DNA from: Novosphingobium sp. ZN18A2
GTDB taxonomy: Bacteria; Pseudomonadota; Alphaproteobacteria; Sphingomonadales; Sphingomonadaceae
Reading direction: 5' to 3'
DNA: 64,000 bases
NCBI RefSeq assembly: GCF_036784765.1
Contig: NZ_CP136651.1
Location: 2,046,001 to 2,110,000, forward strand
The stretch's first letter is position 1; every line of letters starts with the position of its first letter. Shown in pieces: positions 53,700 through 64,000 of the stretch. The translations under genes and the position numbers were made by a program. A model generated the notes under the pieces. It ran no database searches. It was given only the letters and a program-made list of their open reading frames with translations, and was not told the origin of the DNA.

Positions 53700-54815
53700 T
53701 CAGCCATCGCCCATCTGCGAAAAGTCGGTCAACGCCGCGTCACGCAAACCGCGCCACACGCGCATGGCCTGAACCGTTTCGAACACATCGTGCACGCGCA
53801 ACATCTGCACGCCCGCCTCCAGTCCCTTCAACGCAAGGGCGATGCTGCCGCCCAGACGTTCATGAGAAAGCGCCTCATTCGACAAGGCGCCGATCGTCCG
53901 CTTCCGGCTGGCGCCCAGCAGCAACGGTTGCCCAAGCGCATGAAACAGAGGCAGAGCATTGATAAGCGCAAGGTTTTCGGCGAGCGACTTGCCAAAGCCG
54001 ATCCCCGGATCAAGCACGATCTTTTCCCGCGCAATTCCGCCCGCGACGGCGGCATCGCGCCGTTCGTGCAAGGCATCGAACACGTCGAGCACGACATCGT
54101 CATAACGCGCATCGGCGTGGAGGTCTTCCGCATTGCCCGGAGCGTGCATCAGGACCACCGGCGCGCCGCTTCTTGCGACAAGTTCAAGGCTGAGCGGATC
54201 GTGCCGCAGTGCGGATACGTCGTTGACCATGTGCGCCCCGGCGGCAATCGCAGCCTCGATCACGCTGGAATGGCGGCTGTCGATAGAGATTGCCGCCCCC
54301 GCACGCGCAAGCGTTTCGATTGCGGGCACGACGCGCTTCTTCTCGTCCCCCTCCCACACCGCGGGCGCACCGGGACGGGTGCTTTCACCGCCAACGTCGA
54401 TGATCGCCGCACCCGCTTCCAGCATGGCAGCCGCGTGTGTGTTGGCCTCTTCCGGCTTGTCGAGGAATTTTCCCCCGTCGGAAAAACTGTCTGGCGTGAC
54501 ATTCAGGATGCCCATCACCTGCGGCTGGTCCAGCCTGATCGTGCGATCGCCCAGTTGCATTGGCGCATGGGCGCGCTGGAGGTTGGCCCACTGGTCCTCG
54601 CCCTCACCTTGCAATGCGGCAGGCAAGCGCCCGATGGCGTCGGCCATGTCGCCAACACCGGCGCGGATGCGCGACGTTACGCGCGCGCCGTCGCGAACGA
54701 TCAGCGCGAAGCGGCTGGCATAGACCATGCCGCCCGCGAGCCGGATTGCCTCGCCCTCCTCGCTTTGCGGACTGTCGGCGAAAGCGATCGGGCGGATATA
54801 GAGCTTTTGGGTCAC
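53700..54815 (-). CDS. folP: Dihydropteroate synthase
   Basis: 371 residues. The catalytic barrel contains MGILNVTPDSFSDGGKF, VGGESTRPGA, NDVSALRHD, LMHAPGNAEDLH, LDPGIGFGKS and GASRKRTIG. It joins dihydropterin pyrophosphate to p-aminobenzoate in folate synthesis and is the sulfonamide target. An N-terminal extension of about 90 residues (KLYIRPIAFADSP...) precedes the barrel. The GTG start at 54815, 13 bases after ccrM, is chosen from the N-terminal similarity; the ribosome site is weak. Confidence 0.92.
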   Translation of the reverse strand: MTQKLYIRPIAFADSPQSEEGEAIRLAGGMVYASRFALIVRDGARVTSRIRAGVGDMADAIGRLPAALQGEGEDQWANLQRAHAPMQLGDRTIRLDQPQVMGILNVTPDSFSDGGKFLDKPEEANTHAAAMLEAGAAIIDVGGESTRPGAPAVWEGDEKKRVVPAIETLARAGAAISIDSRHSSVIEAAIAAGAHMVNDVSALRHDPLSLELVARSGAPVVLMHAPGNAEDLHADARYDDVVLDVFDALHERRDAAVAGGIAREKIVLDPGIGFGKSLAENLALINALPLFHALGQPLLLGASRKRTIGALSNEALSHERLGGSIALALKGLEAGVQMLRVHDVFETVQAMRVWRGLRDAALTDFSQMGDG

Positions 54816-54828
54816 GTCAGGAGCCGTA

Positions 54829-56183
<1,355 letters not shown>

Positions 56184-56261
56184 GCGTGCGAAAAAGTTTC
56201 GTCGTTTTTCGATCCGGGCGTAACGTCCACGCAAGAACAACCGAATTGGGGGGAATTTCAA

Positions 56262-56963
56262 ATGGCACTTGAGGTCATCGGTGCTGGGCTTGGCCGCACG
56301 GCAACATTCACGTTGAAATTCGCGCTTGAGCACATCGGCTTCGGCCCCTGCTACCACATGGTCGAGAACTTCAAGGGCGCGCGCCGCAATGTGCCATTGT
56401 GGCTGGACGCGATCGACGGAAAGCCGGACTGGGACGCGATCTTCGAAGGCTATCGCTCCACCACCGATTACCCCGCCTGCACCTATTGGCGCGAACTTTC
56501 CGAATATTATCCCGATGCGAAGGTAATCCTGACGCAGCGCGATCCCGACAGCTGGTTCGATTCGGTTTCCGAAACGATTTTCTCGCAAGCGATGAACAGC
56601 AGGCTTCCCGAAAGCCCGTTCGGCAACCTGATGAAAGGCGCGGTATTCGGGCCGTTCAACGGCGGCGACATCGCCGATCGCGCCTTCATGACGGACTGGT
56701 TCGTAAGGCGGAACCGGGAAGTCATAGATACGATCGCACCCGAACGACTGCTGGTGTTCGAGCCCAAGGAAGGCTGGGCGCCGCTGTGTGCGTTCCTGGG
56801 CGTTCCCGTGCCGGCAGAGCCGTTTCCCCGCGTCAACAGCCGTGATGAACTCGGCGCAGCATCGGATGAGAAAGGCGGCCTTCCGCCCGACCCTGCCGAT
56901 CTTGAGGTGTTCGCGGAAGGCTACCTTGCCGAATTGCAGGCGAAGGCATTCCCCGCTTCGTAG
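56262..56963 (+). CDS. Sulfotransferase-family protein
   Basis: 233 residues. The first motif (GAGLGRTATFTLKFALE) is at the position of the PAPS 5'-phosphosulfate loop, though Thr/Ser spacing differs from the usual PRTGTTS. TQRDPDSWFDS matches the 3'-phosphate region (R-D-P-x-x-W). This branch is common in alphaproteobacteria and of unknown acceptor. ATG at 56262 follows GGGGGGAA. Its promoter region holds the GANTC/CtrA cluster. Confidence 0.82.
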   Translation: MALEVIGAGLGRTATFTLKFALEHIGFGPCYHMVENFKGARRNVPLWLDAIDGKPDWDAIFEGYRSTTDYPACTYWRELSEYYPDAKVILTQRDPDSWFDSVSETIFSQAMNSRLPESPFGNLMKGAVFGPFNGGDIADRAFMTDWFVRRNREVIDTIAPERLLVFEPKEGWAPLCAFLGVPVPAEPFPRVNSRDELGAASDEKGGLPPDPADLEVFAEGYLAELQAKAFPAS

Positions 56964-56972
56964 AAGGTTCGG

Positions 56973-57599
56973 CTAGAACAGGTCCAGTTGCGCAACGGGT
57001 CCGAAACTGCGGCGGTGAAGCGGCGTTGCCCCGTGCGTGCGCAACGCCTCCAGGTGTTCGGCGGTTCCATATCCCGCGTTGCGTTCCCAGCCATAGTGCG
57101 GGTGCATCAAAGCAAATTCGCGCATCATCCGATCGCGATGCTCCTTCGCAACAATCGAGGCGGCCGAGATGCATGGCTCAAGTGCGTCTCCGCCTACAAT
57201 CGGGCGCGCCGGCCATGTCCATCCGTCGCATCGTCCGTGCGGCGTCAGGTTGCCATCTATCAGGACTTCCCCCGGCTCTTCGCCCATCTTTTCGCAAAGT
57301 GACGCAACGGCGATGGTCATCGCGAGCATCGTTGCTCCAAAGATGTTGATCCGGTCGATCGTCTCGACGTCCACCACGCCAATACCCCAGAAGCATCGGC
57401 GCCGGATCTGTTCGTCCAGCACCTCACGCCGCGCACGGTTCAGCTTCTTGGAATCGTCCAGCCCCGCCGGACGCGGTTTGCATAGGACCACCGCCGCGGC
57501 CACCACCGGACCGGCAAGCGGCCCACGTCCCGCCTCGTCGACACCGATCACCGGTTTCGCTTTGGCGCCACCAGATGTGCTGTGCGATATTGCGTTCAT
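56973..57599 (-). CDS. rnhB: Ribonuclease HII
   Basis: 208 residues. The type 2 RNase H site is visible: GVDEAGRGPLAGP (DEAGRG), LDDSKKL, and ISAASIVAKEHRDRMM with the later acidic residues. It removes single ribonucleotides and RNA-DNA hybrids. The ATG at 57599 overlaps, on the opposite strand, the ATG at 57598 of the sugar dehydrogenase gene; a GTG inside the first strand (VIGVDEAG) is an alternative start. Confidence 0.92.
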   Translation of the reverse strand: MNAISHSTSGGAKAKPVIGVDEAGRGPLAGPVVAAAVVLCKPRPAGLDDSKKLNRARREVLDEQIRRRCFWGIGVVDVETIDRINIFGATMLAMTIAVASLCEKMGEEPGEVLIDGNLTPHGRCDGWTWPARPIVGGDALEPCISAASIVAKEHRDRMMREFALMHPHYGWERNAGYGTAEHLEALRTHGATPLHRRSFGPVAQLDLF

Positions 57600-58602
57600 G
57601 ACCAGAAAACCCGTCCTTGCCGCGCTATTGCTTGCCATGACGCTCGTCGCAAGCTGCGGCCCCGCATCCGCCGGGGATAGCGCAAGCGAATTTGCCGGCG
57701 AAAAGACGTTCGAATCCCTTAAAATCGATAACATGGCCACCTTCGACGAGCCCTGGGCCATGGCCTTCCTTCCCGGCGGGCACTCAGCGCTCGTTACCGA
57801 AAAGTCCGGCAGACTGGTCTGGTGGGAAGATACCGGGCGGAAGGTTCAAGTGCCCGGAACGCCAAAAGTGGACTATGGCGGTCAGGGTGGATTGGGCGAT
57901 ATCGCACTGGCGCCGGAATTCGCCAACGCAAGGCAAATCGGCAATGGCGGAACTATCTACCTGACCTGGGTCGAGTCCGGCCCCGGCAACACGCGCGGCG
58001 CGGTGCTCGGCACGGCCATGCTGGATACGAGCGGACAGGAGCCGCGCCTCCGCCAGTTGCGCATCATTTGGCGCCAGCAGCCAAAGGTGAGCGGACGCGG
58101 ACATTTCTCGCACCGCATCGCATTTTCTCCCGACGGGAAATACCTGTTCCTGTCTTCGGGCGAGCGGCAGAAAAAGTCCCCTGCGCAGGATCTGGGCACC
58201 AACCTGGGCAAGATCGTGCGGTTGAACCTCGATGGATCGCCGGCGCCGGGAAACCCCTTTGCCGGGCGGGGCGGCGTCTCGTCCCAGATCTGGACTTACG
58301 GGCACCGCAACGTGCTCGGCCTGCAATTCGATGCCAATGGCGGGTTGTGGGATCTTGAACACAGCCCGAGAGGCGGAGACGAGCTCAACCTGGTCAAACC
58401 GGGGCGCAACTATGGATGGCCACTGGTGAGCAACGGCGACAATTACGATGGCACACCGATCCCGCGCCATTCTACACGGCCCGACCTTGAAGGACCCGCG
58501 ATCAGCTGGAATCCGGTTATTGAAGCGTCCCGGGTTTTCCGGAGGCTCCTATTTGTGAGAAGGAGCCACAATGAGCGCTACAAGGAACAAGTTTTCGCCT
58601 GA
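57598..58602 (+). pseudogene. PQQ-dependent sugar dehydrogenase, 3' end lost
   Basis: The first 307 codons (to 58520) resemble soluble/periplasmic aldose sugar dehydrogenases such as YliI: signal peptide with a lipobox-like LVASC, then FDEPWAMAFLPGGHSALVTEKSGRL, GGQGGLGDIALAPEF, GHFSHRIAFSPDGKYLFLSSGER and QIWTYGHRNVLGLQFD. The normal final propeller blade after SWNPVI is missing; the IS3-family element begins there and the frame runs on into it for 27 codons. Family members are some 370 residues. It is probably inactive. Confidence 0.85.
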
Positions 58603-58897
58603 GTTTCGCGACCGTGCGGTACGGATGGTGGAGGAGCATCGGGGAGATTATCCGTCAGAGTGGGCGGCAATGACCTCGATTGCCGGAAAGGTCGGCTGCA
58701 CGACCGAGACGCTGCGCCGCTGGTGCCGCGAGGAGGCGAGCCGACGAGCGGGACCAGCGGCGCAGGCCGCCAGTGACCGGGATCGGGTCAAGGCGCTGGA
58801 GCGCGAGGTGAAGGAGCTTCGCCGGGCCAACGAGATCTTGCGTAAGGCCTCGGCATATTTTGCTCAGGCGGAGCTCGACCGCCACGGCAAATGGTGA
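58571..58897 (+). CDS. IS3-family transposase OrfA
   Basis: 108 residues. The helix-turn-helix region [17 protein letters not shown]...[20 protein letters not shown] binds the inverted repeats, and a leucine-zipper-like [25 protein letters not shown] follows. AAGGAG precedes the ATG. OrfB begins seven bases before its end in the -1 frame, the normal arrangement for producing the OrfAB fusion. Confidence 0.92.
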   Translation: MSATRNKFSPEFRDRAVRMVEEHRGDYPSEWAAMTSIAGKVGCTTETLRRWCREEASRRAGPAAQAASDRDRVKALEREVKELRRANEILRKASAYFAQAELDRHGKW

Positions 58898-59819
58898 TGT
58901 CGTTCATCGACGCTCACCGGGGTGAACTGGGTATCGAGCCGATCTGCCGCGAACTGGCGGTCGCCCCGTCCTCCTATCACGAACATGCTGCCCGCCTTGC
59001 CGATCCCGGAAGGCGTCCTGCCCGTGCCCAGCGGGACGACGATCTCATGGAAGACATCAAGCGTGTCCATGAGAACAGGTTGGCTTCGCCGCCCTTCGGG
59101 TCGGCCTCTATGGCACGCGCAAGGTCTGGCACCAGTTGCGGCGCGAAGGCATCGCTGTAGCCAAGTGCACCGTGGAGCGGCTGATGCGGACCATGGGGCT
59201 GGCAGGCGTTCGGCGGGGCAAGACGACGGTCACTACCGTCAGCAACCCGAAGGCGCCATGCCCGCTCGACAAGGTCAACCGCGAGTTCCGCGTCAGCCGG
59301 CCCAACGCCCTGTGGGTGGTCGACTTTACCTATGTCCACACCTGGGCCGGGTTCGTCTACGTCGCCTTCGTGATCGATGCCTATGCCCGGCGTATCGTGG
59401 GCTGGAAGGTCAGCACCAGCGCCACGGCGAACTTCGTTTTGGATGCCCTGGAGCAGGCGATCCACGCCCGCAGACCCGGCCCCGATGACGGCCTGATCCA
59501 TCACAGCGACAGGGGCGTGCAATATCTGGCCATGAACTACACCCAGCGCTTGGCAGAGGCCAACCTCGTCCCGTCCGTTGGCAGCGTCGGCGATAGCTAC
59601 GACAATGCCTTGGCCGAGACGATCAACGGTCTCTACAAGGCGGAAGTGATCTGGCGGCAGCGGTCATGGCCGAGCGTATCGGCTGTTGAAATGGCAACCC
59701 TGCGCTGGGTCGACTGGTTCAACAACCATCGCCTGTTCGGCCCCATCGGGCACATCCCACCCGCCGAGGCCGAAGCCAATTACTATGCAGCCAGAGGGAA
59801 CCTCGATATGGTCGCATGA
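58891..59819 (+). pseudogene. IS3-family transposase OrfB, frameshifted
   Basis: The first part ([36 protein letters not shown] to DIKRVHENR) and the second (GLYGTRKVWHQLRREGIAVAKC onwards) lie in different frames; the shift falls between about 59075 and 59120, next to a short extra segment. The rve catalytic core after it is intact: VVDFTYV, HHSDRGVQY and DNALAETINGLYKAEV contain the D, D and E. Unless the shift is bypassed no full OrfB is made. Confidence 0.8.
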
Positions 59820-59858
59820 CTCAAATGAAACCGCCTCCGGAAAACCCGGGACGCTTCA

Positions 59859-61230
59859 GGGCGTTGGTGGCGGGCGTGACAGGTGGTCAAGAATGGCCTG
59901 GCGCACTGCTGGCAGGCTGGGGTGAGGTGGCGGGCCGGGGACTCTTTTTTTTCCGTCCCGCCTGAGCGATCCGGCGGGTTTGCAGGAAGGCATAGGCCAT
60001 CATCGTCATCAAGGCGTGGCGATGGAGCCCGGTCCAGGACCGGCCCTCGAAGTGGTCGAGGCCGAGTTCCTCCTTGAGTTGCTGATGGGCCTGCTCGCAG
60101 ATCCAGCGCGCCTTGATCGCTCCGGCGAGGACTTTGATCGGGGTGTCGGCAGGCAGATTCGAGAGATAGTATTTGCGTTCACCGTTCGAGCGACGTTCGC
60201 CCACCAGCCAGGCTTCTTCCCCCGGCATGTGCTGGGCTCCGGCGGAACCGATCCGCTGGGGCGCTCCGTCGGCGATGCGCACGCGCAGAGCGGCAAAGCG
60301 CGCAGCCAGGCGTCCTTTCGTTCCCCTGCGCCAGCTGACCTGTCGCCACTTCGCGTCTTCGATCATGGCGTGTGCGGCCCGGGATTTGACGTCCGGCACG
60401 TGCCGGACCCGCGGTCGCCCGCGGCCCGCCACTGGGAAGGTCAGTTGCACGTCGACCGGGTAGACCTTCTGGTGTCGGGGAATGCCGACGGCCCAGCAAA
60501 GCCCGCGTGCGCTCAGCGCCTGCCGGAACGGAGCGGACAGCCCATAGCCGGCATCGGCCAACACGCAGCCGAAGCGCACCCCGGCAGCCATGACACGATC
60601 GATCTCCTCGATCGCGATCTCGGGCTTCGTGCGATACTCACGAAAGGGCGCAGGCACGCCAGCCTTGTCCATTCGCGCAGCATCGCTCGTCCAGCTTTCC
60701 GGCAGGAACAACCTCAAGCCCAGCATGACCGGAACTTCGCCCGAAGCCAGCGTCACCGATACCAGCGTCTGGCAGTTCGCATTCTTGCCCAGCGCCGTGG
60801 CGTACTGCGGCGCGACGCCGACCGATGCCTTGCCCTTCTTCGGCAGGGCGGTGTCGTCGATGATCAGCCAGGCTCCGTCACCGCCGACCAGCTCGTCCGC
60901 CTGGCTCCACAAGGTCGCTTCCAGCGGGGCGCTCTCCCATAGGCCCGCTCCGATGAAATGATGCAGCCGGTCATAAGGGATGGCGTCCGAACGGGCCGCC
61001 ATGGGCTGGATGCTCTTGCGATCTCCCGGTCCAATCAGACCGGCGATATAGGCAGGGCACATCCGGCGTCGCGTCTTGTTCCCCAGTCCCTCCAGATACG
61101 GGGCAAGCCACCGCTCCAGATCCGCCTGCCAATCCCCATCCATCGCCAGCCTCCACAAAAGCTGGCTCCCTATGAATCACGCATCTCGCTACGAGGGAAT
61201 CCCAAAAATTATACTTCTGCCAAAGTAGTG
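59859..61230 (-). mobile_element. IS701-family insertion sequence, 3' end truncated
   Basis: Minus-strand element carrying one DDE transposase. The 5' end (right) is near 61230, beginning CACTACTTTGGCAGAAG inward and followed outside by CTAA, which would fit the YTAR target of this family. The other end should carry a matching inverted repeat, but only 28 bases separate the transposase stop from the IS3 terminal repeat and no match is present, so that end is lost. Confidence 0.72.
59887..61143 (-). CDS. IS701-family transposase
   Basis: 418 residues with DDE catalysis: LIIDDTALPKKG, VLADAGYG and ICEQAHQQLKEELGLDHFEGRSW. ATG at 61143 follows GGAGG; a TTG five codons earlier is also open. Near the C-terminus a run of eight As (RKKK) precedes a short Pro/Ser/Ala tail. 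The next frame after this run reads GPPPHPSLPAVRQAILDHLS, which looks more like the natural end, so the gene may carry a one-base slip. Confidence 0.85.
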   Translation of the reverse strand: MDGDWQADLERWLAPYLEGLGNKTRRRMCPAYIAGLIGPGDRKSIQPMAARSDAIPYDRLHHFIGAGLWESAPLEATLWSQADELVGGDGAWLIIDDTALPKKGKASVGVAPQYATALGKNANCQTLVSVTLASGEVPVMLGLRLFLPESWTSDAARMDKAGVPAPFREYRTKPEIAIEEIDRVMAAGVRFGCVLADAGYGLSAPFRQALSARGLCWAVGIPRHQKVYPVDVQLTFPVAGRGRPRVRHVPDVKSRAAHAMIEDAKWRQVSWRRGTKGRLAARFAALRVRIADGAPQRIGSAGAQHMPGEEAWLVGERRSNGERKYYLSNLPADTPIKVLAGAIKARWICEQAHQQLKEELGLDHFEGRSWTGLHRHALMTMMAYAFLQTRRIAQAGRKKKSPRPATSPQPASSAPGHS

Positions 61231-63594
61231 CTAAAAGCTGCGCCACCAACGCACCGCTACGCCCTTGTCATCGGGCAAAGACACGTAATGGCCCGGATCC
61301 TTGCGATAGAACAGGCTTGTGGCCAGCGCGCCGTCCCAAAGGTCCGTGCGCCAGGCCAGTTCGCCGGTCATCTCTCGGCCCGTAGGACTGAGGGACAGTC
61401 GTTCAATTCCGTATCCGGCGGTTCCCGTCGCGTATGACCAACTTTGTGGCAAGTCGAGGTTCAAACCGCCGCGTTCAACGCGCAGGGGCTGGGACACGCG
61501 CAAAGCCAGGCTGTCGTGCGCGGCAAACACGCCGGTTTTTGCGATGTCCGCGGACCATGCCGAAGTCAGCATCTGCGAGCCGCTGACCACCGTCGCGCTG
61601 CGATCAGGATGAGTCCAGCCGAACCGGCCCGACGCACCCAGTCGCCACGATGGCGCGAATTGCCAGCCAAGCGCGGTATTCACGAACAGACTGGTCGCAC
61701 CGCCGCCACCCAGCGCATTGTGCAGCCGCGCGCCCAGCATCGTCCGGTCTTCGCGCAGCAGGGTAATCCCCGTTACGGTGTCCAGACTTCCGAAGCGACG
61801 ATCGGCGGAAACGGAAATGCGGCTGAACGGTTCGCGGTCCGTCCGGCGCAGCCAGTCCGCGCCAAAATTGGCCGGTGACGTGACAACGCGCCCACGATCC
61901 GCGCTGACCGTCAAACCCCAGCGACCGATCCGCTGACGGATTGCGAATGCGCTGTCGTCGCTTTCGTGGAACGCCGCCGCACCTTGCGCGTCGCCGGCGA
62001 TCAGGAAGGCAGGGCCGGTTTGCCCCTGCATCGAGGCGACGAGGCCGCTTGCTCCCTGGCTGAAGGAAAAGCCGATCTGCCTGTCCGGCGCGATGCGCGC
62101 GGTGACGGTCGCAGCCAGCACGCGGGCGCGGTCCGCCTGTTCCGGCGCAAGGCGCAGCGGCGCGGCACCGGCAAAATGGCGGGCATCGACGCTGAATGCC
62201 ATCGACATGGCGCCATTGCCCATGGAGACGTTACGCGATGCGGTGGAAAGCGCGCCGTAAAGCTTCGGGTCGACACGCGCGGCCTGAAGCGAGCGGGCGA
62301 AATCGACGGCATAGGCGCGCGAATACCCGTCCAGCACGATTGCGCCGAGCGTTTGACCGTTGACCGCATCGCCCATGGCCGGGCCGGTAACGGCGACGGT
62401 GTCGCCCAGCGGAAGCGCGACCTTCGTCCCGGCGATGGACGTCGTGCCCTGCGGCGCAAAGGCATTGGCGATATCGAGTATGCCCCTGCCGTAGATGCCG
62501 TCGGTTCCCGCAGCACCGGCATCGCGCGCCGTCTTCAGCAGAAGGTCGACGATCTGGGCGCCCGTCAGGTTGGGAAACGCCTGCGCCAGCAATGCGACCG
62601 CGCCGGTAATCTGCGGGGCGGCGAAACTCGTCCCGTTCACCACCGTCACATATTGCTGGCCGTTCGTCGTTGTCACCTCGATCTGGCTGCCGCTGTAGAC
62701 GCAGCAGACGCCCTCGCCCAGGGCGGCAAGAAACCAGTTCTGCTGACTGCCCGCCCTGTTGCTGAATGCGGATATCGTCCCCGTATCGTCCACCGATCCG
62801 GCAATGATCACATTGCCGCCACCTGCATTGCGAACGTCGGTGGCGAACGGGTCGGGATTGTTCGGATCGACGGTGGGATCGGTCGAATCCCCCTCATTGC
62901 CCGCGGAAACGATCACCACCACGCCCGCCGCCGCGGCCTGGGCGACGGCCTGCCGAACGTTGAGGCTTGCCGTGGATCCGCCCAGCGAAAGGTTGATGAC
63001 GCGCGCGCCGCCCGTCACGGCGGCGTTTATGCCGGCGGCGATATCGGTGTCGTTGAAACTGCAGCCCGAATCTGGATTGTTCGGATCGGCAGTGGCACAC
63101 GATCCCACGGCATCGGCCCGCAGGACCTGGATCGTCGCGTTATATGCGATCCCCATAATCCCGCTGTCGTTGCGCGCCGCAGCCGCCACAAGGGCGACCA
63201 TGTTCCCATGATCGTCCTCGTCCTGGATGCCGCGATTGGCCACAACATCGCGCGAATCGGGCGAGATTCGTCCGGCGAACTCGGTATTCGACGTGTTGAT
63301 GCCCGTATCCACGATGGCCAGCTTCACGCCGGCACCCGTTGCTCCATCCTGCCATGCGGTGATCGCGTTGTGATAGACCGGGCCATCGGACCGGCGATAT
63401 TCGGCCGTGTTGAAGGACGTTGGGGTTGGGCTGGGTGTTGGCGTAGGAGTCGGTGCGGGCGTCGGGGTTGGTGTCGGCGTTGGCGTGGGAACAGGCGCTG
63501 GCGTGCTGTTGACGCCGCCACCGCCGCCGCACGCGCTCAACGCCGCGATCAGAGCCGTCACCGAAGCAAGACACGCCGCGCGGCGACGCATCAT
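61231..63594 (-). CDS. Subtilisin-like autotransporter protease (lipoprotein type)
   Basis: 787 residues. The signal peptide ends in a lipobox LSAC (Cys22). A Pro-Thr linker (31-60) leads to a peptidase S8 domain with Asp96 (AIVDTGIN), His129 (DDHGNMVA) and Ser323 (NGTSFAAP). The C-terminal region of about 280 residues has beta-barrel strands and ends in Phe (WWRSF), as in autotransporters. NalP of Neisseria has the same lipoprotein/S8/barrel plan. ATG at 63594 is preferred over a GTG at 63621. Its stop codon lies against the end of the IS701-family element. Confidence 0.88.
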   Translation of the reverse strand: MMRRRAACLASVTALIAALSACGGGGGVNSTPAPVPTPTPTPTPTPAPTPTPTPSPTPTSFNTAEYRRSDGPVYHNAITAWQDGATGAGVKLAIVDTGINTSNTEFAGRISPDSRDVVANRGIQDEDDHGNMVALVAAAARNDSGIMGIAYNATIQVLRADAVGSCATADPNNPDSGCSFNDTDIAAGINAAVTGGARVINLSLGGSTASLNVRQAVAQAAAAGVVVIVSAGNEGDSTDPTVDPNNPDPFATDVRNAGGGNVIIAGSVDDTGTISAFSNRAGSQQNWFLAALGEGVCCVYSGSQIEVTTTNGQQYVTVVNGTSFAAPQITGAVALLAQAFPNLTGAQIVDLLLKTARDAGAAGTDGIYGRGILDIANAFAPQGTTSIAGTKVALPLGDTVAVTGPAMGDAVNGQTLGAIVLDGYSRAYAVDFARSLQAARVDPKLYGALSTASRNVSMGNGAMSMAFSVDARHFAGAAPLRLAPEQADRARVLAATVTARIAPDRQIGFSFSQGASGLVASMQGQTGPAFLIAGDAQGAAAFHESDDSAFAIRQRIGRWGLTVSADRGRVVTSPANFGADWLRRTDREPFSRISVSADRRFGSLDTVTGITLLREDRTMLGARLHNALGGGGATSLFVNTALGWQFAPSWRLGASGRFGWTHPDRSATVVSGSQMLTSAWSADIAKTGVFAAHDSLALRVSQPLRVERGGLNLDLPQSWSYATGTAGYGIERLSLSPTGREMTGELAWRTDLWDGALATSLFYRKDPGHYVSLPDDKGVAVRWWRSF
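63415..63504 (-). repeat. Imperfect hexanucleotide repeat encoding a Pro-Thr linker
   Basis: About 90 bases built from variants of a 6-base unit (on the plus strand GTTGGC/GTCGGT/GTGGGC-like) encode about 30 alternating Pro and Thr/Ala/Ser residues between the lipobox and the protease domain. Because units are six bases, changes in copy number would keep the frame and only alter linker length. Confidence 0.75.
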
Positions 63595-63751
63595 CGGCCT
63601 GCCCGGTTCATATCCCGACACTACCCAACCCTTCCCCGATCAGGCCTGCGACCACAGGTTGTGCGCGCAATGGCCCCTTTCATGCCTGCATGGTATCGGC
63701 ACAGATGTGAATATCCAATAACGCCCGCAAAGGATGGAAAGAAAACCGCAA

Positions 63752-64000
63752 ATGGCCTTTGATCCCGACCTTGTCGACTGCTGGATTTTCGATCTGGACA
63801 ACACGCTCTATCCGCCCTCCACCCGGCTTTTCGACCAGATCGACGTGCGCATGGGCAATTACATAGCGGACCTTCTCGGGTGTGACGGGCAAGAGGCGCG
63901 GCGCATCCAGAAGCTCTATTTCCACGATCACGGCACCACATTGTCAGGGCTAATGCACAATCACGGCGTGCCGCCGCACGATTTCCTGGGTTATGTCCAC
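63752..64000 (+). CDS. Pyrimidine 5'-nucleotidase (HAD family), partial
   Basis: The first 83 codons are in the window. HAD motif I, WIFDLDNTLYPPSTRLFDQID, is followed by a helical cap (YIADLLGC, KLYFHDHGTTLSGLM) typical of the SDT1-like/TIGR01993 nucleotidases of alphaproteobacteria. ATG at 63752 has GGAAAG ten bases upstream; an in-frame ATG at 63734 sits directly behind AAAGG. The gene continues beyond the window. Confidence 0.88.
   Translation, partial: MAFDPDLVDCWIFDLDNTLYPPSTRLFDQIDVRMGNYIADLLGCDGQEARRIQKLYFHDHGTTLSGLMHNHGVPPHDFLGYVH

Larger units (their letters stand above)
58521..59858 (+). mobile_element. IS3-family insertion sequence
   Basis: A 1338-bp element with perfect 26-bp terminal inverted repeats: TGAAGCGTCCCGGGTTTTCC continuing GGAGGC at 58521-58546, and its complement at 59833-59858. 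It carries orfA and a DDE orfB. The flanks (GTTAT on the left, GGGCG on the right) share no target duplication. Confidence 0.93.

Overview
The window looks like a chromosomal segment of a GC-rich alphaproteobacterium, most likely of the order Sphingomonadales (Novosphingobium-like; the genus is an inference). The grounds are the gene families present: an alphaproteobacterial RNase E, a CcrM GANTC methyltransferase with a CtrA-type box upstream, a three-subunit proton-translocating transhydrogenase preceded by a tiny aa3-oxidase subunit IV gene, and a complete exosortase A (XrtA) exopolysaccharide locus. No rRNA, tRNA or CRISPR array was recognised.

Layout. (1) 1-8.5 kb is housekeeping: the start of a secreted protein, rne with a metallo-hydrolase gene, a methyltransferase, an orphan TadE-like protein, and sdhB-thioesterase-zapE. 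(2) 8.8-29.7 kb is devoted to an extracellular polysaccharide. A CHASE2-EAL c-di-GMP phosphodiesterase is followed by a tightly overlapping minus-strand operon: export lipoprotein, chain-length/co-polymerase protein, tyrosine kinase, outer-membrane barrel, ATPase, deacetylase, FemAB-like protein, glycosyltransferase, XrtA-EpsI fusion and asparagine-synthase-like amidotransferase. Beyond a perfect 14-bp hairpin lies a divergent accessory module: acyl-CoA ligase and PLP decarboxylase on one strand; an acyltransferase, an acyl carrier protein and two alpha/beta hydrolases on the other. The module resembles a small biosynthetic pathway for an unknown polymer substituent. (3) 29.7-38.4 kb holds trxB, a protein phosphatase, a single-domain response regulator, an M20 amidohydrolase, ettA, a ClC transporter, an Arg/Asn-rich RcnB-like protein and a small membrane protein. 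(4) 38.4-43.2 kb is the glycine cleavage operon gcvT-H-PA-PB under a tandem glycine riboswitch. (5) 43.2-50.8 kb holds an NAD(P)-binding protein, dgt, a MITE-like element, a secreted diheme cytochrome/beta-helix pair with a palindromic operator, and the pnt operon. (6) 51-57.6 kb holds an NtrC-type regulator with an altered GAFTGA loop, an SDR, folP, ccrM, a sulfotransferase-like gene and rnhB. (7) 57.6-61.2 kb is scarred: a PQQ-dependent sugar dehydrogenase is cut off by an IS3-family element that lies directly against a truncated IS701-family element, with no target duplication, indicating a deletion. (8) The window ends with an S8 autotransporter protease and the start of a pyrimidine 5'-nucleotidase.

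The most notable signals are the dense GANTC cluster with a CtrA-like box between ccrM and its divergent neighbour, the divergent ligase/ACP/decarboxylase module of the XrtA locus, the MITE-like element whose terminal repeat supplies a stop codon, and the deletion scar at the two insertion sequences.
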